A DNA stretch of 64,000 bases, from contig NZ_JBGCUS010000001.1 of the NCBI RefSeq assembly GCF_041415945.1, positions 2,604,001-2,668,000 on the forward strand, in the 5' to 3' direction. The position numbers and the translations under genes were made by a program. The notes beneath the pieces were generated by a model that saw only the letters and a program-made list of their open reading frames with translations, did not search any database and was not told where the DNA came from. The DNA is from Ancylobacter sp. IITR112. GTDB lineage: Bacteria > Pseudomonadota > Alphaproteobacteria > Rhizobiales > Xanthobacteraceae. This document shows positions 43,781 to 52,723 of this stretch, piece by piece (within the stretch, counting starts at the first letter, position 1; each line of letters starts with the position of its first letter).

Positions 43781-44654
43781 GGTTCGCGTTCATTGCGAAG
43801 CACCGGGGGATCTGGCGATTCCTCGTTTAAGGATCGGGCATGGCTTTGCGAAGCGCTGGATGTGTCGCGGTCGGGCTTCCATGCCTGGCTCAGCCGGAAG
43901 CCCAGCCAGCGCAGCCAGGAGGATGAGGAGATTCGGCGCCAAGGTGCCGGCGAGCTTCATCGGCTCAGCGCGCACCTATGGCGCAAGGCGCGTCTGGCGG
44001 GACGTGCTGGCGGAAGGGATTGACTGCGGGCTTCACCGCATCGAGCGGCTGATGCGGGCACAAGCGCTTCGCGCAAGGCCACGCAGGCGCGGGCTGCCGA
44101 AGGATGTCGGCCTGCGGGCCGCCGCGTCGGACAATCTGCTGGATCGCGCCTTCGAGGCCTCGGCCCCAAATCAGAAATGGATCGCCGACTTCACCTATGT
44201 CTGGACTGCCGAGGGCTGGCTCTATGTAGCGGCCGTCATCGACCTGTTCTCGCGCCGCGTGGTAGGCTGGTCCATGCAGGCCCAGATGACCGCGCAGCTC
44301 GTCACCGACGCGCTCATCATGGCGATCTGGCGCCGTGGCAAGCCCGATGCTCTTCTGCATCACTCCGACCAGGGCAGCCAGTACGCCAGCGAGCAGTTCC
44401 AGAAGCTGATGGCCGACAATGGCGTCGCTTGCTCGATGAGCCGATCCGGCAACGTCTGGGACAATGCCGCCATGGAGAGCTTCTTCTCGTCGCTGAAGAC
44501 CGAGCGCATCAGAGGCAAGGTCTACCGGACACGCAACGAGGCCCGGGCTGACGTGTTCGACTATATTGAGACGTTCTACAACGCTGTCCGCAGGCACTCG
44601 ACCATCGGCTACGTCAGCCCGATGGAGTTCGAGCGGAAGGTGGGATTAGCTTAA
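43777..44654 (+). pseudogene. IS3-family OrfB transposase, two frameshifts
   Basis: Starts MRFAFIAKHRGIW from ATG 43777, then the frame is broken by an extra segment ending in TAA near 43826. The sequence continues in a second frame (WLCEALDVSRSGFHAWLSRKPS...EDEEI) and, after about 43935, in a third (GAKVPASFIGSARTYGARRVWRDVL...). The rve domain is intact after that: WIADFTYVWT, HHSDQGSQYAS and NVWDNAAMESFFSSLKTE carry the DDE residues. Inactive unless the shifts are sequencing errors. Confidence 0.85.
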
Positions 44655-44660
44655 CTGCGC

Positions 44661-44684
44661 GTCCACGAAACCGGCAGCAGGCCA
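44661..44684 (-). repeat. Right inverted repeat of the IS at 43429-44684
   Basis: 24 bp, perfect inverse copy of 43429-43452. Confidence 0.9.
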
Positions 44685-45452
44685 GAGGGTCTGATCTCGT
44701 ATGAAATCTTTAAACGCATTCAGGACCGGCTGAACGGTGCGACCTATGCACCCCGCCGCAAGAACCTCAACGAGGACTTCCCGCTTCGCGGCTATGTCCT
44801 CTGCGCCGACTGCGACACGCCTCTGACCGCCTGCTGGTCTAAAGGGTCGCACGGCCGCTATCCCTACTATCTGTGCCCCAAGCGAGGCTGAGAGAGCTAC
44901 GGCAAGTCGATCAAGCGCGACGTACTCGAAGGCGAGTTCTCGGAGCTGCTGCACGCCGTGCAGCCAAGCGCACCTGTCATGTCGATCGCGGAGCGCATGC
45001 TGCGCAAATGGTGGGATCACCTGGCCCAAGGCTCTCAATCGCAGGCAAAGGCCATCGGAGCCCAACTGATCAAGATCGACCGCGACATAGAGAAGCTGCT
45101 CGATCGCGTTGTCGATGCCAGCGTGCCAAGCGTGATCGCAGCCTATGAGGATCGCATCCGCGCGCTGGAGGAAGAGAAGATCGTCCTGCGGGAAAAGGCC
45201 TCGAAGCTGGGCCGCCCTGCGAGCAGCTTCGACGACACACTTAGAACGGCGCTCGAGTTTCTCTCAAACCCCTGGAATCTCTGGGATTCAGGGCGACTTG
45301 AGGACCGCCGTGCGGTGCTCAAGCTCGCATTTGCCGAGCGGCTTCGCTACATGCGAAAAACAGGGTTTAGAACGGCAGATTTGTCCTTACCGTTCAAGGT
45401 CTTGGGTGCTTTTGGAAGGGCTGAAAGTGAAATGGCGCGCCGACCAAGGTGA
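44685..45452 (+). pseudogene. Large serine recombinase, C-terminal remnant
   Basis: LISYEIFKRIQDRLNGATYAPRRKNLNEDFPLRG, zinc-ribbon cysteines CADCDTPLTACW...YLCPKRG, an in-frame TGA at 44890-44892 where Cys is usual, then the coiled-coil region (KIDRDIEKLLDRVVDASVPSVIAAYEDRIRALEEE) and end SEMARRPR. The resolvase catalytic domain is missing, cut off at the IS end 44684. It is a dead integrase that could once have mobilised this region. Confidence 0.85.
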
Positions 45453-45480
45453 AACTGCGAACACTTATGTCGTTGAAATT
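45433..45480 (+). repeat. Right copy of the 48-bp direct repeat, overlapping the recombinase end
   Basis: Same orientation as 24805-24852, sharing blocks of 14 and 18 identical bases at the same spacing. It overlaps the last codons of the recombinase remnant. Candidate attachment-site half. Confidence 0.6.
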
Positions 45481-45641
45481 GCCTTCAATTAGACGAGTGG
45501 CGATCTGGTCATCTGCGAAGGGATGATGGATAGACGCCGCAGGGAGCCGTCTTGGAGTGGCCGGTTTGCGTCGCCGCTCTAGATGACCGACCACAGCGCA
45601 CGCCCACTCCTCGGAGCGACAGTTTGTCCAAGGAGTGATTT

Positions 45642-46547
45642 TCACCGACCTCTGAATGTCTGCTCGGCGATCCCCACGAAGCCCGTTTGCAAGGCGAAAA
45701 GCGAGCCGGAGAGCGGGGCCGCTTCCAGCAGCGGAGCCGTAAGGTCCAGCCGCGCACTGGTCGCGAAAAGAACAGCCAGCCCCTGCCGTCCAAAGGCAAC
45801 GCTCGTAAGGCGCGGTACCGGCAAAGGTATCACAAGCTCGCGCTCCCCCTCCGACGAGAAGCGGGTAACCCGCCAGCCATCCCAGTGCGCCACCCAGACA
45901 CCCCCGTCGGCGTCAACGGTCAGTCCGTCTGGATATCCCTCGTCGATCGCCATTTCGGCGAAAACCCGGCGATTGCGGAGACCGACGACATCGGGCGCAA
46001 GATCATAGGCGAGGATCCGCCGTCCAACACTGTCGCTGAGATAGAGCACATCGCCATCGGGCGAGAAGGCCGGTCCGTTGACCACGGTGAAGCCGCTGTC
46101 CGCCAGAACGGGAGGCGATCCCGGCACCCAGCACCACAGCGCCCCCCGTGGATCGCGCTCGGCAAGATCGCTCGTACCGATCCAGAGGCGTCCCCACCGG
46201 TCGACCTTGGCATCGTTGTAGCCGACGCCGCCTCGTCCTGCTTCGGGATGGCCGAGCTGTTCCATGCCGTCGCGCTCCCAGTCGTACAGCCACAGGCCGT
46301 CGGAGGCGCTCAGGATGAGACGACCGGGCCCGTCGCCGGCGACGATGGCGCCTAGCGGCGGTGGACGATCGATCCGGCGGGTCTCCACCCGGCCCTCGCC
46401 GTCCATGCGGTGCAGGCGGGTGAGGGCCAGGTCGAGCCAGTAGAGGTGGCCATCCACGGGATGCCAGAGCGGCGCCTCGCCGAGTGCGTCCCCGGTTTGA
46501 GCGACGACCCGAAAGGTCGGGCGCGAGGAGATCGGTCCACGGGTCAT
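45642..46547 (-). CDS. SMP-30/gluconolactonase-family lactonase
   Basis: 301 residues, six-bladed propeller. GEAPLWHP with metal-ligand Glu24, GVGYNDAKVDRWGRLWIG, TVVNGPAFSPDGDVLYLSDS and EGYPDGLTVDADGGVWVA supply the metal and active-site residues. Hydrolyses sugar lactones to aldonates. Last gene of the minus-strand sugar operon, 20 bp after the dehydratase gene. Confidence 0.88.
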   Translation of the reverse strand: MTRGPISSRPTFRVVAQTGDALGEAPLWHPVDGHLYWLDLALTRLHRMDGEGRVETRRIDRPPPLGAIVAGDGPGRLILSASDGLWLYDWERDGMEQLGHPEAGRGGVGYNDAKVDRWGRLWIGTSDLAERDPRGALWCWVPGSPPVLADSGFTVVNGPAFSPDGDVLYLSDSVGRRILAYDLAPDVVGLRNRRVFAEMAIDEGYPDGLTVDADGGVWVAHWDGWRVTRFSSEGERELVIPLPVPRLTSVAFGRQGLAVLFATSARLDLTAPLLEAAPLSGSLFALQTGFVGIAEQTFRGR

Positions 46548-46567
46548 CGTCCGCCCTTCCCGAGGCC

Positions 46568-47785
46568 TCAGGACGCCACGTCCATCGCCGTCATAACGGC
46601 CGAGCTGGCATCGTCTCCGGCGCGCGAAGCAAAGAGGATACGGCCCCCGACGGAAATTTCCACGTCGACCCGGTATCGCTCGAGAGCGGCAGGGTCGATC
46701 TCAACCCCCAAGCCCGGCGCCTCGGGTGCCGCGATCTCTCCATTGCTGTCGCGCTCGATGTGGTTGGCCGTCAGTTCCACCGCGAGCGGCTGCAGCGCCA
46801 CCGGAAATTCGCAGAGCGTCGCCTCGGCCACGCCGGCGAAGGGCTGGAGCGAGGCGCTCAGCGCGAGGTTCGAGGTGAAGGTGTGGTTCACATAGGTGAC
46901 GCCCTTGGCCCGCGCATGATCGGCCACCCGCTTGGCCGGTCCGATCCCGCCGATGCGCCCGCAATCAATCTGCACATAGCCGATGCCGCCGAAATCGATG
47001 AGATTGCGGGCCATGTGGAAATTATGAGCGCCTTCGCCGCCGGCCATCTTCACCGTGCTGCGCGCGCCGAGCGCGGCATATTCGCCATAGGCGCTGGCGG
47101 CGAACGGCTCTTCCAGCCACGTGGCTCGCGCTGCCTCGAGGGCTGGAAGGCGCTCCGACGCGCGCTCGACGTCCTCGCCGAAGATTTGGCCGACATCGAC
47201 GAGGAGGATTCCATCGGCGCCCAGCCCCTCGCGAGCGGCGACGAAATGATCGACATCGACACCCAGCGCGCCGCGTCCGATCGGGCCCCAGCCAAACTTC
47301 ACGGCCCGGAATCCCTGGGCGCGCGAGCGCCGGCCGCGCTCCAGCGTCTCCTGCGGCGTGTCGCCGAAAAGCTGCGAGGCGTAAGGCGTCTTGCGGCAGG
47401 TACGGTCATAGCCGAGCAGCTTCCAGACCGGCTCGCCGCGCGCCTTGCCGAGTAGGTCCCACAGCGCCATCTCGATGCCCGACCATGTGTGCGCGGCCTG
47501 TAGCAAGTCCATGCTATCATATTCGACCTGCGCGGCCATGCGGGCGATGTCCTGCGGCCCGTCGAGCCGCTGGCCAAGCACCGCGCTTTGTACCGGCTGG
47601 CAGGCGCCATGCGACATCGGGCAGACGAACGCGGCGATGGAGGGCAACGGAGCCGCTTCGCACTCGCCCCAGCCGATATGGCCGCCGGCCGTGACGCGCA
47701 CGACGAGGGCGTCCTGGCTGCCATCGGCCGCGGTAGTGATCTCGGGCATGGCCAGATAGAAAAAGTCGACGGCTTCGATCTTCAT
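46568..47785 (-). CDS. Enolase-superfamily sugar-acid dehydratase (mandelate racemase/MLE type)
   Basis: 405 residues. Base Lys163 in AVKFGWGPIG, metal ligands Asp197 (LVDVG), Glu225/226 (LEEPF) and Glu251 (GGEGAH), and His301 (VNHTF) with partner Asp274. Family members dehydrate aldonates to 2-keto-3-deoxy acids. The K-F-G-W-G-P segment is shared with the 56430 enzyme, so they are relatives. Between the permease and lactonase genes. Sugar acid unidentified. Confidence 0.85.
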   Translation of the reverse strand: MKIEAVDFFYLAMPEITTAADGSQDALVVRVTAGGHIGWGECEAAPLPSIAAFVCPMSHGACQPVQSAVLGQRLDGPQDIARMAAQVEYDSMDLLQAAHTWSGIEMALWDLLGKARGEPVWKLLGYDRTCRKTPYASQLFGDTPQETLERGRRSRAQGFRAVKFGWGPIGRGALGVDVDHFVAAREGLGADGILLVDVGQIFGEDVERASERLPALEAARATWLEEPFAASAYGEYAALGARSTVKMAGGEGAHNFHMARNLIDFGGIGYVQIDCGRIGGIGPAKRVADHARAKGVTYVNHTFTSNLALSASLQPFAGVAEATLCEFPVALQPLAVELTANHIERDSNGEIAAPEAPGLGVEIDPAALERYRVDVEISVGGRILFASRAGDDASSAVMTAMDVAS

Positions 47786-47835
47786 GGGACGCGTCTTCTC
47801 TCAAAAGGCAGGTTTGGGTCGGGCGGCGTGGCGTG

Positions 47836-48633
47836 TCAGACACGCTCGCCGGCGCGTTGCATCAGGCCGATGGCGAAGGTGATGGCGGCGGTGCACAGAA
47901 AGATCAGCGTCGCCAGGGCGTTGATCTCCGGGACGAAGCCCACCCGCATCATCGCCCACAGGCGGATCGGCAGCGTGGTCTGCGATCCCGCGACGAAGAG
48001 GGTGATCAGCGTCTCGTCAAAGGAGATGGCAAAGGCCAGGAGGACACCGGAAATCAGTGCTGGTCGCATCTGCGGCAGGATCACGTAGCGCAGAGTCTGC
48101 CCCCGCGACGCACCCAGGTCGAGCGAGGCCTCGGTAAGGCTGCTGCCTAGCAATTGCAGCCGCACCAGCACCGTGCGGTACACCACCGGCACGATGAAGA
48201 CGACATGGGCGATGATGATCGTCACCAGCCCGCGGCCGAGATCGATCTCGCGAAAGGCGATCAGCAGCGAGAGGCCGGTGATGATCGGCGGCAGCAGGAA
48301 CGGCAGGAACACCATGATCTGCATGGCAATACCGAGGCCCCGCCGTGCAGAGACGAAGTAGAAGGCGAACATCAGCGCCAGCACCAGCGCCAGAAGGCTC
48401 GACACCGTCGCCACGGCGAGCGAGGTCGAGAGCGCCGAGAGAATTTCGCCATTGGCGAGCAGGGCGACATATGGATCGAGCGAGAAGGGCGCGAAGCCGA
48501 GCGTGCCGCGCACCCTCACGATCTGGAAGAAGGAGAGCGCCGCAGTCGCCAGCAGCGGGGCATAGAGGGCAATAAGGCCAACTCCGGCGACGAGGCCGAG
48601 CAGCGCATCGAGAAATGGCGCCTTCTGCTTCAT
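47836..48633 (-). CDS. ABC transporter permease (PotC-like)
   Basis: 265 residues, six membrane segments, EAA loop LGASRGQTLRYVILPQMRPAL. Overlaps the upstream permease by 4 bp (48630-48633). With its partners it forms an importer of the PotABCD class, here tied to sugar-acid enzymes rather than amines. Confidence 0.9.
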   Translation of the reverse strand: MKQKAPFLDALLGLVAGVGLIALYAPLLATAALSFFQIVRVRGTLGFAPFSLDPYVALLANGEILSALSTSLAVATVSSLLALVLALMFAFYFVSARRGLGIAMQIMVFLPFLLPPIITGLSLLIAFREIDLGRGLVTIIIAHVVFIVPVVYRTVLVRLQLLGSSLTEASLDLGASRGQTLRYVILPQMRPALISGVLLAFAISFDETLITLFVAGSQTTLPIRLWAMMRVGFVPEINALATLIFLCTAAITFAIGLMQRAGERV

Positions 48634-49499
48634 CGCACATGCTCCCGCCGGAGGCTCAGGCCGGCGAGCGCCACCGCAAGCAGCGTAGTAGCGAGCAGAA
48701 TGACGGCGAGGGCCGAGCCGAGCGGCCAGTTGAGCGCGAGGCCGAACTGGCTGAACACGATGCGTCCGAAGGTGAAGCCCTGGGTGCCACCCACCATTTG
48801 CGGCGTGACGAAATCACCGAAGGTGAGAATGAAGGTGAACACCGCGCCAGCCGCGATGCCTGGCCGCGCGAGGGGCAAGACGACGTCGCGCAGCGCCTGC
48901 AGCGGCGTGGCGCCGAGGTCGGCGCCGGCGGCGAGGTAGTTCGCCGGGATGCGATCCAATGCCAGATAGATCGGCAGGATCGCATAGGGCAGATACAGCA
49001 CCGCGAGAGCGATGAAGATGGCCGTGCGCGAAAACAGCAGCGCCTCGATCGGCTGATCGATCAGCCCGAGCCCCAGCATGGCTTCGTTCAGCAACCCGCG
49101 TTGCCCCAGAATGGAGCGGATCGAATAGACCTTGATGATGTAGCTCATGAACAGCGGCAGCATGAAGCTCATCAGGATCAGGAAGCGCATCCGCGGGGTA
49201 CGCCGGAAGATGAACAGCGCGATGGCGGTGGAGAGCGCCACATTGACCATCGTCACCTGCAGCGACAGCCCGACCGTCTGCAGATAGACGGACAGGTAGC
49301 TACCCTCGGTGAAGAAGGCGCGGTAGTTGGCGAGCGTCGGGATGAGAAGGATCTGCCCATCCTGCAGCGTCCAGAAGCTCACCACTACGAAGGAGAGTAT
49401 CGGGATCACCACGAAGAGCAGCGGCAGGCCGAGATTCAGCGCATGGCCAAGGCCGGCGCGCAGGAGGTCTTGGCGATCGCGTCGAAGGGGGGGGGTCAT
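48630..49499 (-). CDS. ABC transporter permease (PotB-like)
   Basis: 289 residues from ATG 49499, which overlaps the ATPase stop (ATGA 49496-49499); an ATG at 49508 is possible. Six membrane segments and EAA loop LGATPLQALRDVVLPLARPG. Partner permease of the same importer. Confidence 0.9.
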   Translation of the reverse strand: MTPPLRRDRQDLLRAGLGHALNLGLPLLFVVIPILSFVVVSFWTLQDGQILLIPTLANYRAFFTEGSYLSVYLQTVGLSLQVTMVNVALSTAIALFIFRRTPRMRFLILMSFMLPLFMSYIIKVYSIRSILGQRGLLNEAMLGLGLIDQPIEALLFSRTAIFIALAVLYLPYAILPIYLALDRIPANYLAAGADLGATPLQALRDVVLPLARPGIAAGAVFTFILTFGDFVTPQMVGGTQGFTFGRIVFSQFGLALNWPLGSALAVILLATTLLAVALAGLSLRREHVR

Positions 49500-50596
49500 C
49501 GCGCCCATCCTAACGGTGCCGCCTGCAGCAGAGCGGCGTCGTCGGCCGCCCAGCCGAGCCTGACGGATGCCCCCGGCCGAAGCCCGGCGACCGCCCCATC
49601 GGCGAGGCGGCGCACCTTGATCACGGCCCCCGGCAGCGCGGGAGCGAGCAACTCGATCATCACATTGGCCCCGAGAAAGCGCACATCCGCCACTTCGGCC
49701 GGCAGCCCGTCCGGGGCGGCCGGATCGGCGTCCAGCCGGACGTGCTCGGGGCGCACCGCCAACAGCACGGCGCTTCCCGGCACCGGCGCTGGCCCATCGA
49801 CGGTCGCGCCGAGGCGCCCGGCGGCGGTGTCGACCGTGCAGAGCCGGCCGTCGACCGCGGCCAGCGTTCCCGGAATCAGGTTGTTGTCGCCGAGAAAGGA
49901 GGCGGTGAAAAGCGTGCGGGGGCGGCGATAAAGCTCCTCGGGCGCGCCCTCCTGCTCGATGCGGCCCTGATTGACCACGATGATCCGGTCGGACAGTGCG
50001 ATCGCTTCCTCCTGGTCGTGAGTGATGAAGACGAAGGCGATGCCGAGCCGGCGCTGCAACGATTTGAGGAAGCGCTGCATCTGCGCGCGCAATTCGACGT
50101 CGAGTGCCGACAGCGGTTCGTCGAGAAGGATGAGCCGCGGCTCGCAGATGATGGCGCGGGCCAGCGCCACGCGCTGGCGCTGGCCGCCGGACATCTGCGC
50201 GGGATAGCGTCCGCCGAAGGTGCCCAGCCCCACCGTATCCAGCACCTCGGCGACACGTTCGGCGATCTCCACCTTCGGGCGCCCGCGCACCTTCAGGCCG
50301 TAACCGACATTTTCGGCGACCGTCATGTGGTGGAACAATGCGTAGTCTTGGAAGACCGTGTTGAAAGGGCGTCGGTTGATCGGCACGGCGGAGAGGTCGC
50401 GCCCCTCGAACATCAGCCTTCCGCCGTCGATCCCCTCGAAGCCGCCGATGATGCGCAGGATGGTGGTCTTGCCTGAACCGGAAGGCCCGAGGATGGTGAG
50501 GAATTCGTTGTCGGCCACGGTGATGTCGATACCGTCGAGCACGCGCACCGCGCCGTAGCGTTTCGAGACGTTGTCGAGATGGAGGAGAGGCTGCAC
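49496..50596 (-). CDS. ABC transporter ATP-binding protein (PotA/UgpC-like)
   Basis: 366 residues. Walker A GPSGSGKTTIL, Q-loop VFQDYALFHH, signature MSGGQRQRVALARAI, Walker B LILLDEPLSALD, H-loop THDQEEA and a C-terminal TOBE domain. Its TOBE region may contact ligands or regulators. It could also energise the ATPase-less permease at 55740, though that is of a different class. Confidence 0.93.
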   Translation of the reverse strand: MQPLLHLDNVSKRYGAVRVLDGIDITVADNEFLTILGPSGSGKTTILRIIGGFEGIDGGRLMFEGRDLSAVPINRRPFNTVFQDYALFHHMTVAENVGYGLKVRGRPKVEIAERVAEVLDTVGLGTFGGRYPAQMSGGQRQRVALARAIICEPRLILLDEPLSALDVELRAQMQRFLKSLQRRLGIAFVFITHDQEEAIALSDRIIVVNQGRIEQEGAPEELYRRPRTLFTASFLGDNNLIPGTLAAVDGRLCTVDTAAGRLGATVDGPAPVPGSAVLLAVRPEHVRLDADPAAPDGLPAEVADVRFLGANVMIELLAPALPGAVIKVRRLADGAVAGLRPGASVRLGWAADDAALLQAAPLGWAR

Positions 50597-50691
50597 GCGT
50601 GTCGCTCCGTCATCTGGTCGAGGAAGGCGGCATCCCGATGCCGCCCGAGGTCACGTCCGGCCCGTCGGGCCGGCTCTATCGGAGGTGGCTG

Positions 50692-51711
50692 CTACTCGGC
50701 CGCCTTGACCTCGTTCCAGATCGCCTGGCGGCGAGTGTAGTCCTCTGGATTGTCCGCCCAGATCAGGCGGCTCGCATAGTCCATCCCCTCGGGGGCGTCG
50801 GTGGTCGAGCCGTAGCCGAACTTCTTCGCCATGTCGGCGCCGATCTTCTTCTGCAAGACGAAGTTTATCCAGGCATAGGCGGCGTCAGGATTGGACGTGC
50901 CCGCGCTCACCGTGAGATTGTCGAGCCAGCCAACCGCGCCCTCCTTCGGGATGGCGTAGCCGACATCGAAGCCCTTCTTCTGCAGGTTGATGGCCGCGAG
51001 TTCTCCCATGGAGAACATCAGCACTACGTCGTTCTCGGTCCAGATGGTGGTGCCTTCGTCAAAGCCGGCGAAATAGGTGAGCAGGTTTCGCTTGAGGGCG
51101 ATCAACTTGTCCTTCACCTGCGCGAACTGCGCGTCGGTGAGATGGAACGGGTCCTTGATGCCGAGCACGATGGCGCCGAAATTGATGGCGTTGTTGGCGT
51201 CGTCGAGCGAGATGACCTTGCCCTTGTATTTGGGGTCCCACAGCACCTCCCAGCTCTCCGGCGCAGTCGGAAAGGTCTTCTTGTCGTAGACCATGCCCAG
51301 CGAACCCCACGCCCACGGCACGCCATAGGTGGCACCGTCGAAGGTGGCGTTCGCCATGCCCCGGAAGTCGGGGAGAAGATTGCCGGCGCTGGTGAGCTTG
51401 GCTTTGTCGATCGGGGCGATCAGCTTCTGGTCGGCATAGGCCTTGAGGCTGGCTGTATCGATGGTGACGACGTCGTAGTCCTTGCCGTTCGACGCCTTCA
51501 TCTTCGCGATCTGCTCGTCGACGCCGCCGACATAAGTCACCTTCACGGCGATGCCGGTTTCCTTCTCGAATTCCTCGACCCAGGCCGGATCGGCATAGCC
51601 CTCATAGGCCAGCAAGCGGACCTCGCCTTTCGGCTGGGCGACGGCCGCCGCCGAGGAGAGAAGGGTAAGCGTGGCGAGCGATGCAGCTACCGCCCTCGAC
51701 ATCCAATTCAT
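50692..51711 (-). CDS. Periplasmic substrate-binding protein (extracellular binding protein family 1)
   Basis: 339 residues from ATG 51711, with TGGAG eight bases upstream (an ATG at 51735 lacks one). Sec signal peptide MNWMSRAVAASLATLTLLSSAAAVA; mature start QPKGEVRLLAYEGYADPAWVEEFEKETG. First gene of the minus-strand sugar operon; its promoter is in the region with the A/T-rich operator motifs. Confidence 0.88.
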   Translation of the reverse strand: MNWMSRAVAASLATLTLLSSAAAVAQPKGEVRLLAYEGYADPAWVEEFEKETGIAVKVTYVGGVDEQIAKMKASNGKDYDVVTIDTASLKAYADQKLIAPIDKAKLTSAGNLLPDFRGMANATFDGATYGVPWAWGSLGMVYDKKTFPTAPESWEVLWDPKYKGKVISLDDANNAINFGAIVLGIKDPFHLTDAQFAQVKDKLIALKRNLLTYFAGFDEGTTIWTENDVVLMFSMGELAAINLQKKGFDVGYAIPKEGAVGWLDNLTVSAGTSNPDAAYAWINFVLQKKIGADMAKKFGYGSTTDAPEGMDYASRLIWADNPEDYTRRQAIWNEVKAAE

Positions 51712-51745
51712 CGTCCGTTCTCCATCTGGCGCCATTTGGCTTTAG

Positions 51746-51770
51746 CGAAAAAAATCATATTTAATTTTCG
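51746..51770. promoter_or_regulatory. A/T-rich operator candidate 1
   Basis: CGAAAA (51746-51751) and TTTTCG (51765-51770) flank AAATCATATTT (51752-51762). Located between the divergent binding-protein and SDR genes. The core AATCATATTT recurs at 54688-54697. Suits a GntR-family dimer. Confidence 0.55.
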
Positions 51771-51863
51771 CGGTCAATTCGACGCCTGAAGAAAACGACC
51801 AAAAAGCGCTATGACTACGCGGCGATCTCCCCACGCCGCCGAACGACTCTCGATTGACGCCTC

Positions 51864-51878
51864 AAAATATCATATTTT
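51864..51878. promoter_or_regulatory. A/T-rich operator candidate 2
   Basis: AAAATAT-C-ATATTTT is a perfect 15-bp palindrome 39 bp before the SDR ATG. Contains the shared core ATCATATTT. Confidence 0.6.
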
Positions 51879-51916
51879 ATATCGACGCCTTCCCGCCCAC
51901 CATTCTGGAACCGCTC

Positions 51917-52723
51917 ATGTCCACCGAGGCCCAGCCTGTCCCACCCGCCGCCCGACGCCTGGAAGGACGGATCGCCGTCGTCACCGGCGGAGCGCGCGGC
52001 ATTGGCCGCTGCATTGCCGAGCGCTTCGCCACCGAGGGCGCGCAGGTGGTGGTGGCCGATATCGATGAGGCGGAAGCGCTTCATGCCGCCACCGAGCTCG
52101 GCCCGCAGGCGCTGGGACTGCGCGTCGACATCGCCGATGCCGCCTCGATCGCGGTGCTGGCGCAGACCGTCGAGCGGCGCTACGGCCGTTGCGAAATTCT
52201 CGTCAACAACGCGGCCATCCTCGACGCCGCCGGAGTGGACGCCATGAGTTTCGATCATTATCGCTCGGTGACAGACATCAACCAGGATGGCGCGGTCCGG
52301 GTAACGCTCGCCTTGCTGCCGCTCATGCGCAAGGCCGCCGCAGGCCGGCGCATCCTCAACATCGTCTCGATCCAGGGCATGCGCGGCACTCGCGATTCCC
52401 TCGCCTATGCCACCGCCAAGGGCGCGCTTGTCAATTTCACCCGCGCCCTGGCCTGCGATCTCGGCGCGGAAGGCATCGCCGTCAACGCGCTGGCGCCCGG
52501 CTTCATCGATACGCGGATGGCGCAACTGCCGGATGGCAGCGGCCACGAGCACGAGACCGACTGGTTCCGCGACATCTATATCCGCCACGGCCGCATCCCG
52601 CTGCGACGACCCGGCACACCGGTGGACATCGCCGGCCCGGCCTTCTTCCTCTGCTCGGACGATGCCCGCTACGTGACTGGCCAGATACTGCTCGTCGACG
52701 GCGGCCTCTCCGCAACCTTCTAG
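51917..52723 (+). CDS. Short-chain dehydrogenase/reductase (sugar dehydrogenase-like)
   Basis: 268 residues from ATG 51917; the frame opens at 51854 but that ATG lies inside the operator region. NAD(P) motif TGGARGIG, NNAAILD, catalytic Ser and Tyr/Lys in SIQGMRG...YATAK, C-terminal VTGQILLVDGG. Likely oxidises the sugar to a lactone as first pathway step (inference from neighbours). Its stop TAG overlaps the stop of the convergent mutarotase-like gene (CTAG 52720-52723). Confidence 0.87.
   Translation: MSTEAQPVPPAARRLEGRIAVVTGGARGIGRCIAERFATEGAQVVVADIDEAEALHAATELGPQALGLRVDIADAASIAVLAQTVERRYGRCEILVNNAAILDAAGVDAMSFDHYRSVTDINQDGAVRVTLALLPLMRKAAAGRRILNIVSIQGMRGTRDSLAYATAKGALVNFTRALACDLGAEGIAVNALAPGFIDTRMAQLPDGSGHEHETDWFRDIYIRHGRIPLRRPGTPVDIAGPAFFLCSDDARYVTGQILLVDGGLSATF

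Larger units (their letters stand above)
43429..44684 (+). mobile_element. IS3-family insertion sequence, decayed
   Basis: 1256 bp bounded by perfect 24-bp inverted repeats starting TGGCCTGCTGCCGG (43429-43452 and 44661-44684, TG...CA ends). Holds OrfA and a frameshifted OrfB. No target duplication: flanks are TAC and GAG, and the genes on the two sides are unrelated truncated pieces. It therefore marks a deletion or rearrangement junction. Confidence 0.88.
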
